Positions 1 through 13,135 of a stretch of 64,000 bases of DNA are shown piece after piece; the first letter of the stretch is position 1; every line of letters begins with the position of its first letter. The notes below the pieces were generated by a model. The model worked only from the letters and a program-made list of their open reading frames with translations, was not told the origin of the DNA and searched no databases. The position numbers and the translations under genes are program-made. This DNA comes from Anas platyrhynchos (taxonomy: Eukaryota > Chordata > Aves > Anseriformes > Anatidae): positions 23,648,501 to 23,712,500 of the forward strand of contig NC_092593.1 of the NCBI RefSeq assembly GCF_047663525.1, read 5' to 3'.

Positions 1-817
1 GACTTATTTAACATAACAGTTTTCTCTTTAAATTGAAATCCAAACCCATTGCAATTAAGTGGTTTTGCTCCCTTTCTGACTTCAACAATTAAAAATGGAA
101 ATACAGGCATTTCATTGAATTAATTTAGAAGTTTTATCCTAGGGTACCAAGGAATCAGTTTGCTAGGAAAACAAATCTTATTATGGGAAACTTGAGTGTT
201 AACTAACAGGAAATTACCAATTTTACATCACAGCTGTTGACAATTTTATTTAAAAATAGAGCAAAACCAAAAACATTAATATTTATCTGTACAGATGTTC
301 TATGTTCTTTCATTAAAAATGGTGTAATAATCATTTTTTAAATATCCTTGGATACCATTGGACAGATTATGATCCTAGTTATAAGGTACTGACTGTGTAG
401 GCATTCATTTTAATGTTATATCCTTTTATTCATGCTCAATCAAAAGCAAGAATAAAAGTTGCTCAGTCATTTGCTCACAAATCTCTATCATGTCCTCAAA
501 ACATTCCTTCTTAGCTAATGATCAATCCAATTTACTATAGGTACATAAGTTTGCAGATAGAATAAATGAAAGACTATTCCACAATTTAGAAACAATGAAG
601 AAATGAGGCTTCAGGTCTCAAGAAATGCATGTACATATAAACACATTTGATACACATATACTTTGTGCCTGACAAAAATGTTCTGTTTTATATTATAATT
701 GAGTGTTGAAATAGTATAATCTGGTTCTATAATGTGTATCAGAGGCAGTGCTGGTCCAAATCATCTGTATATGCAGTAAACTCAGAAGTCTGTCCTCCTT
801 CAAATTTCCAGGAACAG

Positions 818-839
818 AAAAAAAAAAAAAAAAAAAAAA
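818..839. repeat. Poly(A) run, 22 nt
   Basis: Uninterrupted A22. No recognisable retroposon body lies upstream, so it cannot be assigned to a processed insertion. Confidence 0.9.
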
Positions 840-3800
840 GACTTAAAAAGCAGACAGAATATTCACTGTCTCGTAAAGAGCTTTAAGGAGCCTTTTTTCA
901 CAAACATTCAAAACCCTAATAAAATAAAAAAAAAGTGCACATGCTGCATTCACAAAATTAATTGCTTATTATTAACGCTTCATAGAACACCTACTGGAGG
1001 AATCCCATTGGAAATATTGCTTTTGAATTTTAGCTGTTAATATTTTTTCCACAAGACCCTATTTTCTTCATATTCACACACCTAATAATCACAGTGAATC
1101 AAATTCCACACCAATTTACATCCTGCACTAATCTACTGAGTTGAATGGCCCAGTTCCAGACCTGTTATAACTGAATGTGGCCAGCAGAGTTCCACACATT
1201 TCCATCAGGACTGGATTCAACCATTAGTCTATAAACAGCTCCTGCAAGATACATTCATATAACACTTAGTCACTATAAATAGCCAGATAAAAATAAATGT
1301 TTAACCCAAGTGTCCTTTGTGAATAAAGTTTTGGATAGAAACATTTCCTCCCATTCTGTTTGTGATTGCTTGAAATAAATAGATTTTTACAGTTTCGGTA
1401 TGCAGCCAGAAAACCAATTATACAGAAGCCAAAGACAAAAAATCTACAGGCTGTTCCAAACCACCACCAACATCAGTTTTGTCAACAATGAACAGTTCTC
1501 ACAAGAGAGTCTATAGGTAGCAGCCAAGGTGATAAAACCTGGTACACAAGGCACAGATCCAGCTGACTGTGACTCACTGAAAAAGATCCTTCAACATCAA
1601 AATAAGAACTTGAAGTTGTAAGTTCTCCATAAGCATAACTAAAGCAGAAGTCTTTGTAAGACCTAGAAGCATCCTGATGAGCAGAGAAAAACAGAACTGC
1701 AAGTGGGAATGAGAGTGGATGATGAGAACTGAAAGAAAAAGAAATTCAGGTCTTTTAGAAACCCTATCAAGCTGCACATTTTGGAACTGCTCTGTGCTAG
1801 AATTATTATAGAAGTCTTTCATTTGCTGCAGAAGGCAAAAGGGTGCAGGTGTATTCCCAGTGTGGAGTGACAGTTAAAACACACATGTGGGGCAATGTTG
1901 GCACTTAGGATTCCAGCCGCTATGATTGTCACTGTATGTATTTTTAGTGAGTCTGTTATATGTGACAGAATTCAGCCAAATATTTCCAGAAATTACTCCA
2001 GAACCTTGTAAGTCTATTCAGATCAGATTCCCTACCTAAAATACATGCATAAAACAACTGCTTTAATGATGCCTGGGTTGCTTTCTCATAAAGCTTTCCT
2101 ATAATGTTTGGCATCTCCCACTTCAGATCTTTTTACCACAACCATATTCATTATATGATATGGGCTAAACTCTGTAGTTAAAATTAAACATTACTAGAAA
2201 CAGAATGGATGATTTCTTGTCTAAGGCAGTTGAAACCTGCTCTAAGGAATTAGATACTATCACTGACTTACAAAGTTCTTATGCAATGGCAAGCCACTCA
2301 AAGCAAATTTTTTGTTAGTGATCACTAAATGTGTGTTCTTCATGCATGACAGGAGTAATTGAAATCAATGGAAACTGTATGTGCTATTATAATGCAGTGG
2401 TATTGTAATACTAGATACTCTGAAAACATAAACCACAGTGGTGTCAAACTGTGTTACCAGAATTCGTAATTCTTTTGATTGTTGTTTCTACATACCTCAG
2501 TTTTGCCCCTGTAAAATTGAAATAATGGCAGTTTATCTCCCAAAACTTTGGTTAAAATATATTAATTGCTTTGAAGAACAATAGCGTGACAAGCAAAGAG
2601 TGCTGCGTAAAAATCAGGAGAGAATCAATGTTGATACCAAAAATTCTAGTAACGTGCTGTAAAGAAATGTGCCTACGGAACAGCGAACAAAATTAAAATT
2701 GCTTATTAGCTGAGAAGCAAGAATATTGGTAAATGGACTGTAATTTAGATTAGGCTGTTAAAAGGCCAAGAAAAGCTCCAGAAGCTGGCATGATAGTGCA
2801 AAATCTCTTTGTGAAGATAAAAGGACACACCTCGGGAATGTAAGGATCACAGACTGCAGGCTTTCTGTTCTTCTTTTCAAAGGCTGCCAATTAAAACCTT
2901 AGTGAAAACTGAAAGAAACACTAGAAGTATACACATGCAGAGTTTTCCAAATGAGAAAACACCACATACAAGTCCACTTCACCTTTCAGTAGAGAGGTAA
3001 GTTTTAAAAATGTAGCCACCAGCTGCGCTTTTTTCATGCTGGTCTCTTTCCCATTTTCTACATGCATATTTCTATAAAATATTGGCTACTGACCAAATCT
3101 GACACTTGGATAAGATTTCTACTTATTCTTGAAAACTTGCCAGAAAATTGAAGCCAGGGGAAAATTTACTTCAGAACTAAATACAGCCTTTAGGATTGGG
3201 TGTTATGCATGAGAAAATCTTCAGTTGCCTAACTCCAATAGATTTAAGCACCCTTTGCATCAACTTGCTAAACATAATTAACTTCTATAAAACTTCTTAT
3301 GTGACAGTGAAGCTAAGGTTTTATATGAGAGAATCTAGAATATTTTACTATATATCATGCAAGAAAGGGAAATCTTGTCTTCCCCCATGCCCTCCCCTGC
3401 ATGTCTCCCTGATTTCTTCCCTCAGCAAGTTTATCTGGCTGCATCACCCTGCCTCCTCCTTCCTAACAGCTCTCGTGCTTACTTGATGCCTTGGCAAGAC
3501 CATTAACTCACTATCAGCAACACCCTACCAAATCCTTAGTTACAAACAGAGAAGGAATGAGCGTGACAGCTGCCACAAAGTAAGCAATGAAGTACACTGA
3601 GGCAGGGAGAGAAGAAGCTGTCATGGGGCACAGTAGCAGGACATCTCTGTTTTGACAGTGTGGTGAACTATCAAGTCCTGTATCTCCTCATTTTGCTTCT
3701 TTTTCATTATCCACCTGCCCAACTGTTAAGTATGTGGTCACCCCTTACTATTTTGGCTGCACAGCTTAAATTTGATATGGATAGACAAACACAATCACTT

Positions 3801-4350
3801 TATGATGAAATGCATTAATAATTCAGATTAAAACTAAAAGAAGCTTTAAACTAAACTCCAACAGAAAGGAAATTTTACAGAGCAGAATTTGCCTTCTGTT
3901 TTTTTGATTTTTTTTTTTTATAGGAAAGTCCATAGGAAAACCTCCTGTTTCTTGGGATGGGTTATGATTTTGTACAGAAAAATGTGTTAGAGTCTTTAGT
4001 AATAAGCAAATAAAAGTCCTCCTACAGCTTTAAGATACCACATTTCCTGTTCACCTGTAGCAAAGGACCCAATCAGAAAGCAGTGCTTTAACATCAATAT
4101 TAACCCTGTTGCTCAACTCATTTAAAAGTGCCCTCTTTAAGACAGCGTAACAATAGGTTGTTTTTTTGTGAATCTCAATTTCCAGAAGTCATTCTATTTT
4201 GTATTGAGATTGTATCTAATTTCCATTAACCTACACATCTTTCAGAAACTATTGGAATTTTTTATATCATATTTTATACACATATTTAACATGTGTTTGT
4301 ATTGTATTTTATACATATTTTAGATATGCATTATGTAATGTGTGTGTTTG

Positions 4351-4380
4351 TATATATATATATATATATATACACACACA
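4351..4380. repeat. TA/CA dinucleotide microsatellite
   Basis: About ten TA units run directly into a short CA tract, a common compound microsatellite. Confidence 0.9.
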
Positions 4381-4880
4381 AATCTAGTTCAACAAATACT
4401 TAACACTATGCCTAAAACCTAGACACACATTTAGGACAAGAAAATAGTAGCATTGCTTACAAAAGTTCCTACAAAACAACAGTCAACAATTTCATTAAAT
4501 CTTGCCTCCAGTGACTAAACAAGCTGCAGACAAGTCCAGTCATTTCATAGCTCTTGATTTTGGAGCTATGAGCAGAGCTTCCCAGTCATGCTGAGCCACA
4601 TGGTTTTGCTAACCAAGTACAGTGTTAAAATGGATGTTGCAAAACATTAGTGAATGAATCAGCAAATTCCTTTATTCCAGTAACAGAGCTAGAATAGTAA
4701 AACAAGCAGCATAAATACAAAAATGTGTTGCTGTCTGTATAATCAGTGGGATAAAGCATAGCAAAACAATTTAGTTTAATAGAAGTCCTTTGACAAACAT
4801 ATAAATGTGTACATTGCAAACTCATAGCGGCCTTAAACCCTTAAGGTTTTCTCCTTGCTGATAAAAAGAATTCATAGAAT

Positions 4881-4922
4881 GGGGGGGGTGGGGGGGTGGG
4901 GGATAAAGCAGGGTGAGGGGGG
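4881..4922 (+). repeat. G-rich tract with G-quadruplex potential
   Basis: Runs of 8, 7 and 5 G separated by single T, followed by shorter G runs to 4922. The pattern permits a G-quadruplex on the + strand. No gene lies nearby. Confidence 0.7.
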
Positions 4923-6188
4923 AAGCTGCTTTGGGTAATTAATACATGTTAACTTTACTGAAAATACATATAATGTAGGTGAAGTTCTTCATTTTTTTAT
5001 CAAGAAAATGAGGTACATAGAGCAGAAAAAATCTGAACACTTAATTTACTTGTTGCCTTGTTTGCCTCACATTTCTCTCAATCTCTCACGCCTTTTTCTC
5101 AGCAGCAGAGGACAAAACATGTGTGATGTTAATGAAATCTGGTGTGTTTCAGCTGCTAAAGCTCTTTAGTAAATGATTCAAAACACAAAACAGAAAACAA
5201 ATACCAAATGGCAGAGAAGCATACAATGGAAATGCTATCTGCACCTGAAGGAGGTGGTACACTCACCACGCTGCATGACTCAAATATTACTGGAAAAAAA
5301 ATCCCTAAAAATGATCATGTCTCAAACAAAAGTAAGCACAAGAGAACCACTGGAGCTGAACCATAATTGTGTCAACAGGACTTCTGAATATTATTTAGTT
5401 ATGTTTTCCTATCTTGAAGTAAGCTGATTACTCAACGTGATACTTTGTAAAGCCGAAGGGCACCAGGACTGCAAGCACTGATGCAACAGCAACTAGTAAT
5501 TTTGAAAGCCTATTCAGAAAGTATATTCAGAAAGTCTCTCTTCAAGAGAGAGACCTCTGTCTCAGGGCTAACGTCTGTATAACATCATATAGCATAGGAA
5601 CACAGTGCTGTGAAACTCTGCCTCTAATTAAGCAAAGTACCAAACAGAAACCTGTTAATCTGGATTTTAAAAAATAATAATAATAATGCAATAAATACGT
5701 TCTTTTAATATGTACTATTCAACTCAAGGTCCAGATTCTGAATTATATAAGTGCCTAAAAAGAAAACTGCCTTAAAACAGTAACCATGATGAACTAGACT
5801 AAATGGACTGCAGAGAAGAAAAGAGTTATATATGACAGATTCCTGTGGTTAGATGATAGTCACATTAGTGAGTTTGTCAGTTTCAGAACCATGGAAGAAT
5901 ATATTTTTTCAAAATCTTAAAATGTGTATAATTAGAGATTTAGATTTCTATTTGAAACTCAAATAAGATTTTTTTAAAAGATTCAGATCATTTAAATAAT
6001 CTTTAACACCTGCATTGCTAACTTGCCACTGCATTATTTGATACTGATTTAAATCAAATTATCTCCATAAAATAACAGCAATAGCAGAATGACTGTCTGT
6101 GATTCTCATTGTAAAACTTTTTATTTTCTGCTTGAGGGTTTTTAACCAACGGTGGCTTATTCTTAGTATTTATTGCATATAGGATTGT

Positions 6189-6220
6189 TCTCTCTCTCTC
6201 TTTCTCTCTCTCTCTCCCTC
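6189..6220. repeat. TC microsatellite
   Basis: Mostly pure TC dinucleotide repeat with two interruptions. Confidence 0.85.
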
Positions 6221-8999
6221 ATCAGTTTTTTACTGGTTTATCAAGTATTCCTCGACCACAAGAATTTTTAGGGCTACTGCTAGTAGAATTATGAACTCCT
6301 CTAGAAGAAAAGGCTTTTCTTAAAGCATCTTGTGTTGGAAATAAAACTAAATGATCTTTTATGATGAGTAAAATGGGTAAAAAGGTATATCCTCAAAATA
6401 CGAGGAGGAAAAACACTAAAAGCAGATATAAAATTTTTATAATCTCTTGACAACAGTATATATTGAAATGCCAGTCACTAACAGTTGTCCATGATAACTT
6501 ACTGGATCAATTCCATTAAATATTGTTAACTTCTCTTAACTGGAAATCTAATTCATTAAACCTGCTGTATTTCTTGAAATCTGTGGCTGTCATTTTCTAA
6601 AATATTATAGAGTCCATGAATATCTCACACTATTTACACATTATTTCTAAAATAAAATGTTGGGTTTTCTTCAGAAGTCCCACAATCACATTATATTTAC
6701 ATACCTAATAACAAGTAAATAGGATATATTAAGACATGTTGATTCCATATTTGACATTTTTCTAAAGCATGATCATTGCAGTAAATGGGTAAAACACTAC
6801 CTAAAATGTTTGCTGTTCAAGTATAAATTCAGAACTCTTATAATGGATCAGAATTCCTTGCAACTGTGTGGTGTCTTCCAGAAGAACTCCCTATTTAATT
6901 AAATTTCACTAGAGTCCTTCAAGGGAAAGTCATCATTACCTCAGCTTTCACTGATGACATGGAAAATCTGTACTGATCAATGTACAGTCTAAAATAATTC
7001 ACACAAACAAGCCAGCTCTTCCAGTTGGAGTCTCTTGGCGGGACTAGAGATTCAACTCAACATAGGCCCACTCACTTCAAAAGAAGGGTAGTGATAAACG
7101 CTAGTGTTTGGCCATTTTGTTCTACAACAATGACATTGATGCAGTCATTACAACATGTGAGCAGGATAAATCTCCCATTTATGCACCAAATTTGGCTGGC
7201 TGTTCTGTGGGATATCCTAATTATCCGTGCTTGTGATATTAACAATTTGTTTAGATATAAATGTGATCTGACACATCCAATTTGAACACAGATAAAAGCT
7301 AAGCTGGATACAGATCTACTGCAAAAGTACTGCAAAATACAGTACCTCATTTGTTTTGAGCTACTTTTCTGATTCTATTTTTACTCACTGTGATTTACCA
7401 CCAGTATCCTCTGGGTGATAGTTAAGGAAACAGATGCTGGGAATCTCTGTCCCTTCAGTTCCTGAGAGGAGGGTTCTGACTCACATTTGTGCCCAGTCTC
7501 TCCTTTGTACTCACGCATGCAAAGGGTGGTTGTGTGAAACTTAAATTACTGCTTGATTTCCAGTTTCTCATTGCCAGTTTCCTCAAAATTTCCACTTACG
7601 TATTTTACAGCTTTACCAGTTTCATTTGAACAGCATTTTATTACATGTTTCCCCTTCCAAAACCTGAACTTCGTGTTCCCAGGATAAAGTTAAATTCTTT
7701 TATTTTGAAGTGTTCTATTTATTTGGGATTTTCCAATGAAACTGGATAGAAAAATGTACAAATCTGGGACAAAGTTGAAATTAATTTTTAGCAGATGTTT
7801 TAGTCTAGTTTTTCCTCTAACACTTTGACCAAATGTACATATAGTAAGTAGGATAGCAAAATGCTTAGGGAGCAAGAACATAACAGACCATCAGATCTAA
7901 CCAATACAAGGAATTTAATTCCCTCTGCAAAGGACAACTACTAAACAGAAATAAATACTGGTCATATCTGTTATTTACAAGGCTATCATGAACTTTTCCA
8001 TTGTCAGTGTGCAGATATGAAAAGGCTTTCTGGCTTTCACTGACAGACTGCTGTACTTAGTAGTGTGCAGGAAGAACACTTCTGGATTGGAGGTATGAGC
8101 AAGAGAGCATCAGTGTTTCCCTCCAGGTGAGATAAGATACAGATCTCTATGACCCAAAATGTAATCATTATTATTTCAAAAATGTTGCCCAAGACACAGC
8201 CTGATAGCAATGAAGGAGTTAAATGCCACACTTGGTTTCATTCATAGAAGATTTCTATTTGACTACAATTAAAATCACAGTACAGTTCAGGGATGAGGTC
8301 TAGTGTCATTTAGCAATGAGTTGCCCTGCCTGAGTTTCTATGAGAAATAGTCATAATATAATTAATCTGGTGGAACAGCTGGATACACAGACTGCAATTA
8401 ATTTTGCTCTGAATATTAACAGTTCCACAGCAGTTGAAAAGAAATGGTATCAGTCAATAGACTTCTGAATTAAGCAGGTTGTGGGCAATAAAGCAAATTA
8501 TTGTTGATATTGTAAAACTTGTTTAAACCAACGGAATGATTACAGTAAATCTGTATACTTAATAAATATGCATTAGGACTCATTTATGTATGATAAAATG
8601 AGATTTTCTTTTCAACTTCTAACAAAAGAGGAAAGAGAAGTTCTAAATAAACCACGAGACCACTTATTAAACTGGACAAATATGGGTTGTTTACTGTTTC
8701 ATTGCTCACTATGTAAATAGCATATCAGAACACAGCATAACAAATATCTGTGCACTGGAAACTTGATTTCTTGATTATCCAGAGACACAGGCAATATCTC
8801 TTTAATAGTTTTTTCAAGGAATATGTCTCCAATAAGAGCTGGACTTCTAAGCAGATGGTCACTGAACAAGAAACAGTTGAACAGTGGCACCCAGAGGTGA
8901 AAAGTGTACTGCTCCTAAATAATTATTCCATTCATTGTAATCTATTTCTCATCTTTTCCTTCTGTCATTCCCAACTTTTCTTTTCCAAGTAACAAATGC

Positions 9000-9051
9000 C
9001 AAAAAGAAAAAAAGGAAAAAAGAAAAAAAGAAAAAAAGAAAAAAAAAAAAA
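9000..9051. repeat. A-rich GAAAAA-type simple repeat
   Basis: Purine-only tract of A runs punctuated by single or double G. Confidence 0.85.
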
Positions 9052-10429
9052 GCTGCAATTTGGAAGAACATACTCTAGAGTTTAAAGAAGAAAGCCCCTG
9101 CTTTGTAACAACTATTACTGTTGGGAACACATTTTAGTAACACATCTTTCTTACATATTTTCTCTAACAAAGAACAGGATAAAAATAACCATGGAAAAGA
9201 GAATATTTTCAGATGCATCTCTTTGGACAGAATTTTGAAGCCACAAAACCATGTATCCTCCCTAAATTCACTAGCTGAATTTATTGTGCAGGATTATAAT
9301 AAGAGCTTGAAGATCCAAAGACAAAAGTTGGTGGATTTTAGGACTTGGGATCATAATACAATAGAATTATAGTAGATACAAGTTGCCCATATTATCTCAG
9401 ATACCTTGACATCAGAGGTTTGGTGAGACCTATTGTGTCATTGTACTAAAAGCACTAGGCTGAGAGCACCCATATATTCCTCGTGTTTCTTAGGCAATAT
9501 CTGGTTTTAGTGTATATATGTATATGTATCTATATACATACATGTAAATATATATGTGCATAAAAATTTCAAAAAAGAATAAAAAAAAAAAAAGGTTGAT
9601 TAAATACAAAGAAATGGTGTGGCTACTCAGCATCAGTCCCAGGAAAACCCAGCAAAATGAGGCCTATTGAGTTTTGAGTAGAAAGGCCCTATCTTTGCAA
9701 CTATCAATGAGTGCCTGCATCATACAGGATTCTGTAACTGGGCTGAGCTATGCTAAACCACATTCACACTCCCTAAGGATCTTCCAAATAACCTTCTACT
9801 TCAGGCTTGACTAGACAAGGCTTTTGGCCTCAAAAGACAACACAAAAAGAAACAGGTGTTTGTTTTGCTTGAATTTTAAAGATTTTGAAGAGTTTATTTC
9901 TATGGGTTAAACAGATTGGAAGAGCTGTCCAGAAGATGTCTAATGTTTTTCACTAGCAGCAAGTTCTTTTGCCTGCTCTGCTCTTCACACTGATTGCTGT
10001 TATTGTTGTTATTACCATTATCACTATTTACTATCATGTAAGGAGCAGCAGTAGTGTGATAAGCACAAAACTGAAGTTCACATTTATGTATCTGCATCTC
10101 CAGCCCATGCAAGAGGAAGGAGTTTCCATAAACTCCAGATGGATGTTTCTGAAAACGTTCCTAAACTCATCTCTATATCCAGTGTGTTCAGGATTGCATT
10201 TACACTACTCTCACTCCAGAAACCATCAACTGAGGTTAATTTACAACAGTTTAAAGGGCAGGACATTTCTCCACACCTGCTTTTCAACCAGGACTTTAAA
10301 CAAACGTGAAAGCAAAGAAGGAAAAGAATTACAGCTACATACATATCAACATCTCTCCCCACCCCTCGCCTCCCATCCCACCTTTATTTTCCTATCTCCT
10401 TAGGAAGACCGTGACTATTTGCAGATAAT

Positions 10430-10990
10430 TTTTGATGCAAAGCTGAAAGGCAGTGACGCACTGCACGGCTCTGGCACGCCTAGCACGCTGCCATTGAACT
10501 AAGGCTGCAGGGCGCAGCGCTGCTGCGCGGAATTAACGGGCGGCAATACCGTTTTCAGTACAGTGATACCATAATGACCCCTAGCAAACGATCGTATTCC
10601 AAGAGTTGTACTGAGCGACGTTAAGTTTATTGCATATTTTATCTCAGCGTGACTGTTACCCATCAATCACCCCGACGGCCACGGCCGCAGCCGCAGCGCC
10701 CAGCGCCTCCGCAGCTTCCCCCGGCGCAGAGGAGGGGGCCGGCGGGCGGCGAAGCGGGGCTGGCGGCGCCACCTCGCGGCGGCGAAGCGGGGCTGGGGCG
10801 GAGGCTGGCGGCGGGGCCGCGGCAGCTGCGGGGTGAACCGACTGCGGCCGGTACCGGGCAGGGCCCACGACACGGGGCTGAGCGGGAGCGGTGCCGGCCG
10901 CAGGCATCAGCAGGCGGCGGCGGTCAGCAGGCTGTCCTGAGGCTCCGGCTGTCACGCTGCCGCGTCGTCACCTGCAGTTTTGCTTCAGTT
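10430..10990. promoter_or_regulatory. Orphan CpG island
   Basis: A sharply bounded GC- and CpG-rich block sits in AT-rich desert about 21 kb upstream of the HNRNPA3 island. It is richest at 10,660-10,940. A 17-nt unit (CGGCGAAGCGGGGCTGG) occurs twice about 34 nt apart, around 10,748 and 10,782. Open frames here exist on both strands, as expected for stop-poor GC-rich DNA, and none resembles a known protein. Intergenic CpG islands often mark lncRNA promoters, enhancers or insulators. I could not identify a first exon, so transcription direction is unknown. Confidence 0.75.
10766..10779 (-). promoter_or_regulatory. CTCF-like motif in the orphan CpG island
   Basis: Read on the - strand the site is CCGCGAGGTGGCGC, which fits the CTCF core (CC-R-C-S-AGG-K-GGCRC) at every position, judged from memory of the consensus. 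It lies between the two copies of the 17-nt repeat. Binding is inferred. Confidence 0.6.
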
Positions 10991-12428
10991 GGCCAGAAAA
11001 TATTTTAATGACCATCGTGTTTGTTTCTTCCGTTGGGCTTAGCTCCTGCTCTAGGTACAGGCAGGGACTTGGCTGCGTTGTTTTCGCAATTCAGGTTCTA
11101 GTTCCCAGAAAATGTCACCCTACAAGTGATCTATTCCTTTTGAAACAAAAGTTACTTAAATGCATGGCTGAAAATATAAAACTTAACAACAATGCTTGGG
11201 CCACAGTTCCTCTTCCAGGATTGTGCTGTAAAGAAAGAGGTGTAAAAACATGTAATATTTATTGCCAACCAATAAATAAAGGCAACACCTTTTAATTCCA
11301 TAAAAACACATTCAATGGGGAGGGAAGCATTTTGTGGAGAGGCAGAATAGCAAATCAGTAAGTATTTCCTTCTACAAAAAGTGGATTTTTTTTTTCTGCG
11401 TTCTATAAAATCGTAGGTGTGTTGTGTGGGTGGAGAGAAAACAAAAAAAGCATAAGAAATCAAAATATTAATCCTGTCACTACCAATAAACAACACTTGA
11501 AGAAAAGTCGAAGCAGAAATTAATATTCTTGTTTCAGCATCTGCATGTAGGTAAGTACAGTGCAAGCGATGGGGGTGGTGGTTATTTACCCTTCCTCCAT
11601 TTAATCTCTTAATTTATAGGCATCCCTTTAAAATGGACCGCTTTGAAAAAACCTCTCAAAGGAAAAAGACATTGCCTGAACCCTTCACGCTTTATTTGCA
11701 GTACCCAGGCTGATGAGGCATTCTGTCTCACTCCGCCCCCTGCTCCTCATAGTGTTAAATAAAGAGATCTTTTCATATTTAGCTGTAAGTGTTATGCCTC
11801 ACAGCCCAAACACGCATTTTTCTGTTTTGCAAGCACTGTAGCTTATTCTGCACGGCAGTAACAATGCAAGAAGAAAACAGATATATAGCTTTGTATTGGG
11901 AGGTTGAACACTAAAAATTACTCTTGCGTGTTTTCCTTTATAATCATATCTACTGCCTAGCTGTGTAGCTAAAAACAGAACGTTTTGAGTGTCTTTTACA
12001 TACACCCCACATACAAGGTTGCAGCCTTATCCAGAGCTAATGACTAGTCCAAATTTTTAGCACTGTCAGTGAGAGATGGAAAGCATTAAGTGGCTGCATA
12101 TCTCACCGATACTACTATGTGGTAAAGATTTTCAGCAATTCTGGCAAATTAAATAACTGCCAAACAATCTAATCGATGGTCTATTTACATAACCTAATTT
12201 TCCATCACTCCAGTGGCATACAGAGGAGCTTCCCATGAAGTACAATTCCAGAATAAGCTATCCAGTTTGGCACAGCAGTTGGCAAAGTATGACGGATTAT
12301 ATCCCCATTTAAAACATTGAATCTTATGTTACTGTAAATGTCATTATTCCTATTGTTGGCTAATGTCATTTAAAATTTGATCCAGGAAGACATTTAGTTT
12401 TCAGTTAGAAACTAAATATTCTTCTGAG

Positions 12429-12464
<36 letters not shown>
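12429..12464. repeat. Poly(A) run, 36 nt
   Basis: Uninterrupted A36, the longest homopolymer in the window. Confidence 0.95.
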
Positions 12465-12465
<1 letters not shown>

Positions 12466-13020
12466 AGTTGATAAAATGGAACTCTGCAAGAGTCTCACAC
12501 ACTGCATGTGCACTGCACGTGAAGAGATCATTTCCATTTCCAACTTCAGTGACTCTACAATTGAAAGGCTACAGAACACTTGAATGAAGTCATTTACCAG
12601 AATTAAACTCCACTACCAGCATTTAAGAAAATTAAATGGTATGTTTGGACATATATGAGTTTTATATTAAGTAAGGTAATGGCATTTATTTTACAGTTTT
12701 TGTAGCTATTTGGAAAATATATTAAGTAAAGATTATTACATAATGCCTAAAATTTGAATTTGAATCTACATTGGTAGATCCTCATCCTTTGGACTGCGTG
12801 CATGTATATAAGTGCATTTATTTAGTGAAATCAAAAGATAGAATATAGTCTGCTGACCATCTGATTTTAACTAACCAATACACTTATCAAAGTGACAGTA
12901 TTATTTTCATAGCTGCCTGAATGTAAAAATAAGTTCCATTTGATATATAATGTTTATATTAATCCTTTTAAACATTTGCTGCCTTTCACCCCATAGGTGA
13001 TTCCCTGTAAAATGTGTCGA

Positions 13021-13135
13021 GTGATTTATTAAGGTCTGACCCAGCAAAGTGCAGAGAAGGCTCATATCCCACTGGCTTCAGGAGCAATTAAGAGCTTTTC
13101 CATGCACCTTCCAGGATCAAGTTCTGAGGATTCGG
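13021..13135. repeat. Old dispersed repeat relic, copy 1
   Basis: Begins GTGATTTATTAAGGTCTGAC and shares most of about 45 positions with a copy at 14,633. Phrases such as 'ctgacccagcaaag' and 'cccactggcttcagg' resemble a widespread amniote interspersed repeat that I recall but cannot name securely. Confidence 0.4.

Larger units (their letters stand above)
1..10420. other. Intergenic gene-desert DNA, no gene recognised
   Basis: AT-rich sequence without a convincing exon; open frames are short and resemble no family I know. It contains simple repeats: an A22 run (818-839), a TA/CA tract (4351-4380), a G-rich tract (4881-4922), a TC tract (6189-6220), an A-rich GAAAAA-type tract (about 9000-9051) and a TATG-like tract (about 9511-9560). 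By synteny this would be the MTX2-HNRNPA3 desert, where distal enhancers are expected, but I cannot tell conserved non-coding elements from background by eye. Confidence 0.7.

Noticed and set aside
10630-10955. Overlapping open frames in the orphan CpG island
   Set aside because: The same GC-rich artefact; frames overlap in both strands and lack any recognisable motif.
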